In this document: positions 59,176-64,000 of the stretch, in pieces
Numbering within the stretch: the first letter of the stretch is position 1
Layout: every line of letters starts with the position of its first letter
Source of the DNA: Pseudacidovorax intermedius
Lineage (GTDB): Bacteria; Pseudomonadota; Gammaproteobacteria; Burkholderiales; Burkholderiaceae_C
Assembly (NCBI RefSeq): GCF_003350475.1
Contig: NZ_QQAV01000003.1
Span: 212,063 to 276,062, forward strand
Length of the DNA stretch: 64,000 nt
Reading direction: 5' to 3'
The notes under the pieces: generated by a model
Databases searched by the model: none
Told to the model about the DNA's origin: nothing
The model's input: the letters and a program-made list of their open reading frames with translations, nothing else
Made by a program: the position numbers and the translations under genes

Positions 59176-59939
59176 TCCGCACGCTCCCGCAGCGCGTCGC
59201 GCACCGCCTGCAACTGGCGGCGCGACACGGGCACCAGTTCAGGCAGGCCCGCCAGCCGGACGGCCCAGCCGTCTGGCTCATCCCCGCCATCGTGGCGTTC
59301 CAGGGCGCGGATGGCACCGCGCGCCACAAGCGCGCTGCGATGCACCCGCAGGAAGCGCTCGCCATGCCGCGCTTCCAGGTCGTTGAGCGAGCCGTCCAGG
59401 ATCAGCTGGCGCTGCGCCGTGCGCACGGTGATGTATTTCAATTCGGCCTTCAGGTAGAGAACCTCGGACAGGGGCACGCGTTCGAGACGCGCACGGTCCT
59501 GGATGAGCAGATGCCCGGTGTCGGGCGGCTCGGCGCGGCGCTGGCGCAGATGGCGCTGGGCACGGGCCAGCGCCTCCTGCAGGCGGGCGGCGCGCACCGG
59601 CTTGGTCAGGTAGTCGGCGACGTCGAGCTCGAACGCGCTCAGCGCATGCTCGGCGTGGGCCGTGACAAACACGATGGCCGGCGCCTGCGGATGGCTGCGC
59701 AGCTGGTCGGCCAACGCCATGCCATCGAGGCCGGGCATGGCGATGTCCAGCAGCAGCAGATCCACCGGCGCCTCGCGCAGCATCGGCAGCACGGCCCGGC
59801 CGTCGCCGGCCTCGCCCACGATCTGGGCCGCCGGCGCACGGCATTCCGCCAGCAAGGTGCGCAGGCGGGCGCGTGCCAGTGGTTCATCGTCCACCAGCAG
59901 GATGCGCAGCGGCGCGTTGTCAGTGGGCGACAGGCTCAT
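59172..59939 (-). CDS. LytTR-type response regulator (AlgR/LytR-like)
   Basis: 255 residues. REC domain: ILLVDDEPLARARLRTLLAE with the acidic pocket, phosphorylatable Asp in LLLLDIAMPGLDG, and the Lys in DYLTKPVRAARL. A linker follows, then a C-terminal LytTR DNA-binding domain with RLERVPLSEVLYLKAELKYITVRT and ERFLRVHRSALVARGAI. It is the partner of the histidine kinase whose stop overlaps it by 4 bp. Targets of LytTR regulators usually carry paired direct repeats; a plausible target is the AI-2E transporter with which it overlaps. Confidence 0.92.
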   Translation of the reverse strand: MSLSPTDNAPLRILLVDDEPLARARLRTLLAECRAPAAQIVGEAGDGRAVLPMLREAPVDLLLLDIAMPGLDGMALADQLRSHPQAPAIVFVTAHAEHALSAFELDVADYLTKPVRAARLQEALARAQRHLRQRRAEPPDTGHLLIQDRARLERVPLSEVLYLKAELKYITVRTAQRQLILDGSLNDLEARHGERFLRVHRSALVARGAIRALERHDGGDEPDGWAVRLAGLPELVPVSRRQLQAVRDALRERAE

Positions 59940-60952
59940 GGCTGCGTTCTTTTCGTCGTGTCCGTGGCGTGGGCGGGAATGTCGATGCGCACCCGCCAGC
60001 AATCGCGATCCAGGCCGGCGCTCAGGCTGGCCTGCATGTCGTGCAGCAGGCGAAGACGGCTGCGCACGTTGTCCAGGGCGATGCCGTGACCACGCGGCAG
60101 GGGCGCCTCGGCCCAGCGCAGTGGCGGCAGCGTGTTGACGACCTCGATGACCACATGGGCCCCGCGGCGCTCGGTGCGGATGCGCAGCTCGCCGCCCTCG
60201 GGGCTCGGCTCCACGCCATGGCGCACCGCGTTCTCCACCAGCGGCTGCAGCAGCAGGGGCGGCAGGCGGGCGTCGGCCGCGGCGGCGTCCAGTTGCCAGG
60301 CGATGCGCAGCCGCGGACCGAAGCGCACCTGTTCGATGGCCAGGTAGCGCTGCGCCAGGTCGATCTCCTCGGCCACCGAGGCGGACTCGCCGGGCTCTGC
60401 CAGCGCTTGGCGGAAGAGTTCGGCCAGGTCTTCCAGCATGGCCTCGGCCCGGGCTGGATCGTCCCGGACCAGGGCGATCGCACTGTTGAGCGTGTTGAAG
60501 AGGAAGTGCGGCCGGATGCGCTGCTGCAGCTCGGTGAGCCGCGCCGTGGTGGCGGCGGGCATCTGCGCCGCCGTGCGCAGGTTCATGACGCCCAAGGCCG
60601 TCACCCCGAACAGACCGCCCGCCCACGCGCCCGCGAACCACGGAGCCTGCGTGACCGCGCCGATGCCCTGCAGCACCGCACAGCCATAGAGCCCGGCCAG
60701 GACGCCAGCCACGGCGCCGGCCAGATACTGGGACGACAGCGACCACCGCGCCAGGCGCCGACGCAGCGCGCACGCGGCGATGAGCCAGAGCAAGGTGGCC
60801 GGCAGCACGCCGCCCGTCGCCGTCGCGAAATGCATCAGTCCGTCGGTGGGCGACTGCGCCACGAAGGCCACCGCCAGGGCGGTCAGCACCTCGGTGGCCA
60901 ATACCGTCCGGATCACCATCTCCGGCCGGCAGAAGTCGGATTGCGGCGCCAT
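59936..60952 (-). CDS. sensor histidine kinase (LytS/AlgZ-like, His_kinase family)
   Basis: 338 residues if started at [15 protein letters not shown] (60952); an ATG at 61009 would add 19 residues, and no SD decides. Four or so N-terminal membrane segments, then the LytS-type dimerisation region with the phospho-acceptor His in [14 protein letters not shown], and an ATPase domain with [14 protein letters not shown] (N box) and [13 protein letters not shown] (G boxes). Periplasmic or membrane signal is unknown. It overlaps the LytTR regulator by 4 bp and is divergent from argH. A -10-like TAAAAT for argH (in 'gataaaatcc', about 60987-60996) lies close to its start. Confidence 0.9.
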   Translation of the reverse strand: MAPQSDFCRPEMVIRTVLATEVLTALAVAFVAQSPTDGLMHFATATGGVLPATLLWLIAACALRRRLARWSLSSQYLAGAVAGVLAGLYGCAVLQGIGAVTQAPWFAGAWAGGLFGVTALGVMNLRTAAQMPAATTARLTELQQRIRPHFLFNTLNSAIALVRDDPARAEAMLEDLAELFRQALAEPGESASVAEEIDLAQRYLAIEQVRFGPRLRIAWQLDAAAADARLPPLLLQPLVENAVRHGVEPSPEGGELRIRTERRGAHVVIEVVNTLPPLRWAEAPLPRGHGIALDNVRSRLRLLHDMQASLSAGLDRDCWRVRIDIPAHATDTTKRTQP

Positions 60953-61145
60953 GGCCGCGCGGGCAGGGCTCGCAGGAGGGCGCGCCGATAAAATCCGGGG
61001 GTTTCGCATGGCTGGCGACGCTGAGGGGCCGCCGATTATGGCCCTGGCCTCGCGCACGACGGCGCGTCGCCACCCCGCTGCCGCCCCTCTGTTCCACGGC
61101 CTTCCTGCCCTGCCGCTCTTCCAAGGCCCCTTGCGGCCCCGACCC

Positions 61146-62546
<1,401 letters not shown>

Positions 62547-62646
62547 GCAGGCCATTCACGCACGCGGAAGGCACCGTTGCAGGCGCTGCGGACCAGTTCA
62601 CCCAAATCCGTTCAGGCTGATTTAGGCTGAATCAGTTCACCAAAGC

Positions 62647-62707
62647 CCGTTCGGGCTGAGCTTGTCGAAGCCGGGTGCAAGCCCTCCGACAAGCTCAGGG
62701 CGAACGG
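62647..62707. repeat. paired inverted copies of a dispersed intergenic repeat
   Basis: The left arm begins CCGTTCGGGCTGAGC and ends TTGTCGAAG (62647-62670). The right arm begins CTCCGACAAGCTCAG and ends GGCGAACGG (62684-62707). They are inverted copies with three mismatches and a 13-base loop. A degenerate partial copy, CCGTTCAGGCTGA, lies just before, at 62608-62620. It sits between the convergent argH and LysR genes and could form a strong hairpin. The CCGTTCG..TGAGC.TGTCGAAG sequence also occurs at 47271-47294. Confidence 0.7.
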
Positions 62708-62767
62708 ATGACTTGACTGGCATGGGCCGTCACGGCGCCCTTTTCGTTGACGCCGGCGCCTCGCAGG

Positions 62768-63673
62768 TCACCCCCCCGTTTCCGCCGCCACCGCCTTGAG
62801 CAGTTCCAGCGCCGCGGCCTGCGTGCGCGTCACCGGCCGCTGCGCGCTCACGGCCACATGCGCCTGGACCTTCAGCCGCGGCGGGCCGATGGGCCGCACG
62901 CTGAAAGCGGAGGGCCGGATCGAGGTCTGCACCGCCCGCCGCGCCAGGATGGCGCAGCCGGCGCCGTCGGCCACCAGGTCCAGGATGGCGGGCACGCCGT
63001 CGATCTCCAGCGCGATCTGCGGCTCGCATCCCAGGGCCGCCATCTCCGACTCCACATGCATGCGCACCGCGTTGGGACGGCTGGGGATGATGAGTGGCAG
63101 CTTCGCCACCTCGGCCAGCGGGATGGGCGGAGGCGGCGGGTCTTCGGCCAGGCCGGGCGGGCGGGCCTGCACCAGCATCAGTTCCTCGGTCATCAGCGGC
63201 GCGATGTCCAGCCCGGCGATGGGCTTGGCCTCGTAGAGCACGGCGATGTCCAGGCGGCCGGCGGCCAGCGCTTCGTGCATCGAGATCGACAGGCCCTCGC
63301 TGATGGAAAGTCGCGCCTCGGGCAGTTCGCGGCGGAAGCGCCGGGTCAGCGGCACGGCCAGCGCCCGCGCCACCGTGGGCGGCAGGCCCAGCGCCACCCG
63401 GCCCGCCAGGCCGCCGCGCACCCGGGCCAGTTCCTCCTGCGCCCGCTGCACCTGGTGCAGGATGCCGCGGCCATGCTCCAGCAGCAGGGTGCCGGCTTCG
63501 GTGGGCGTGACGCCGCGGCCGTTGCGCACCAGCAGGTTCTGGCGCAGTTCCACTTCCAGCGTGCGCACCTGCCGGCTGAGGGCCGGCTGGGCGATGTCGA
63601 GCGCCAGCGCGGCGCGGGTGAAGCTGCCCAGCTCCACCACCCGGACGAAGTACTCCAGCTGTTTCAGATCCAT
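62768..63673 (-). CDS. LysR family regulator, likely of the protocatechuate 4,5-cleavage genes
   Basis: 301 residues starting MDLKQLEYFVRVVELGSFTRAALALDIAQPALSRQVRTLEVELRQNLLVRNGRGVTPTEAG. The effector domain starts near 90 (GRVALGLPPTVARALAVPLTRRF). The 'MDLKQLEYFVRV' opening is that of many Burkholderiales regulators of aromatic degradation. It is divergent from a gene that begins like 4-oxalomesaconate hydratase, which is the likely target. A pmdR-like role is inferred from that arrangement only. Confidence 0.85.
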   Translation of the reverse strand: MDLKQLEYFVRVVELGSFTRAALALDIAQPALSRQVRTLEVELRQNLLVRNGRGVTPTEAGTLLLEHGRGILHQVQRAQEELARVRGGLAGRVALGLPPTVARALAVPLTRRFRRELPEARLSISEGLSISMHEALAAGRLDIAVLYEAKPIAGLDIAPLMTEELMLVQARPPGLAEDPPPPPIPLAEVAKLPLIIPSRPNAVRMHVESEMAALGCEPQIALEIDGVPAILDLVADGAGCAILARRAVQTSIRPSAFSVRPIGPPRLKVQAHVAVSAQRPVTRTQAAALELLKAVAAETGG

Positions 63674-63703
63674 GACGTCAGACGCATATCGACACGCATG
63701 CTA

Positions 63704-63725
63704 TAGCAGTTTGTTCTAGCTGCTA
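63704..63725. promoter_or_regulatory. inverted repeat in the LysR/hydratase divergent region
   Basis: TAGCAG (63704-63709) and CTGCTA (63720-63725) are perfect inverted copies 10 bases apart. They lie 31 bp from the LysR start codon and about 110 bp before the divergent gene. This is a usual place for a LysR recognition site. Confidence 0.5.
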
Positions 63726-63833
63726 GTCGATCTGCCCCCTGGAGGCGGACGGGGGCACGGCACAGAATGGGCCCTGCCTTCCAGACCCGCGGCCGGTTGT
63801 CACCGGCCCGCCCCGCCCTTCCCAGGAGACGAC

Positions 63834-64000
63834 ATGCCGAAATCCAACGGTCAGCCGCTGATCATCGACTGCCACGGCCACTACACCACCGCCCCCAAGG
63901 CCCTCGAGAACTGGCGCAATGCCCAGATCGCCGGCATCAAGGATCCGTCGGCCAAGCCCGACCCGGCCAGCCTCAAGATCAGCGACGACGAACTGCGCGA
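63834..64000 (+). CDS. 4-oxalomesaconate hydratase-like amidohydrolase (3' truncated by window edge)
   Basis: The first 55 residues are visible. After nine residues comes IIDCHGHYTTAPKALENWRN, with the metal-binding His-x-His of the amidohydrolase superfamily, followed by QIAGIKDPSAKPD. This opening is characteristic of LigJ/PmdE-type 4-oxalomesaconate hydratases, which act in the protocatechuate 4,5-cleavage path to pyruvate and oxaloacetate. A good SD, AGGAG at 63824-63828, precedes the ATG by five bases. Most of the gene, and any further pmd genes, lie beyond the edge. Confidence 0.8.
   Translation, partial: MPKSNGQPLIIDCHGHYTTAPKALENWRNAQIAGIKDPSAKPDPASLKISDDELR

Overview
This window is GC-rich, densely packed chromosomal DNA. 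It looks like a Burkholderiales genome, most likely Comamonadaceae (Variovorax/Acidovorax-like). The evidence is three Bug-type periplasmic binding proteins, a run of pyrimidine and RuvX genes typical of beta-proteobacteria, an aerobic purine-degradation set, and the start of a protocatechuate 4,5-cleavage (pmd/lig) gene at the right edge. I saw no insertion sequence, phage gene, CRISPR array or rRNA. The only tRNA is tRNA-Arg(CCT).

Layout: 1-1437 is the C-terminal end of TamB. 1482-8368 is a seven-gene minus-strand catabolic operon (SMP-30 lactonase-like protein, haloacetate-dehalogenase-like hydrolase, shikimate-dehydrogenase-like protein, TIM-barrel isomerase, FAD oxidoreductase, Tat-type hydrolase, Bug receptor). 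It is divergent from a LysR regulator with a clear LysR-type operator between them. 9446-21729 is mainly an envelope locus: LplT-like transporter, GT4 glycosyltransferase, Ugd, and a six-gene minus-strand operon (PAP2, flippase-like membrane protein, GT2, ArnT-like GT, second PAP2, 2OG-Fe(II) oxygenase), with a divergent sugar-nucleotide epimerase. Together these could make UDP-uronic acids, charge a lipid carrier and transfer the sugar to dephosphorylated lipid A. That scheme is my inference.

21749-27626 holds an AraC regulator and a redox operon: a molybdopterin oxidoreductase, a 7Fe ferredoxin, an adrenodoxin-reductase-type flavoprotein and its own MoaA. An RlmN-family methyltransferase follows. 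28686-32503 is a small catabolic operon (cyclase-family hydrolase, RidA, Bug receptor, unknown protein, class V aminotransferase) with a divergent Crp/Fnr regulator only 26 bp away. 33372-38191 is the yqgE-ruvX-pyrR-pyrB-pyrC'-plsC run plus tRNA-Arg. It contains a 123-bp imperfect palindrome between pyrB and pyrC'. Photolyase starts back to back with yqgE.

39757-46552 carries purine catabolism: XdhC, HiuH, a GntR regulator, PuuE, a fused UraD-AllC and an M20 peptidase. 46559-53177 has a LysE exporter, regulators, an M20 hydrolase, a Bug receptor and an AI-2E-family transporter. 53178-57832 has DctA, a second GntR regulator, an NCS1 permease and an allantoin/hydantoin racemase. The two GntR proteins are paralogues, and GTATAC-centred palindromes lie upstream of both the first gntR and the NCS1 permease, which suggests a shared ureide/purine regulon. 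57901-61009 is an AI-2E-family transporter with an AlgZ/AlgR-like two-component pair. The window ends with argH, a LysR regulator and the start of a 4-oxalomesaconate hydratase gene. The only stretch over 300 bases without a gene is 55205-55569, which holds the NCS1 promoter and operator.
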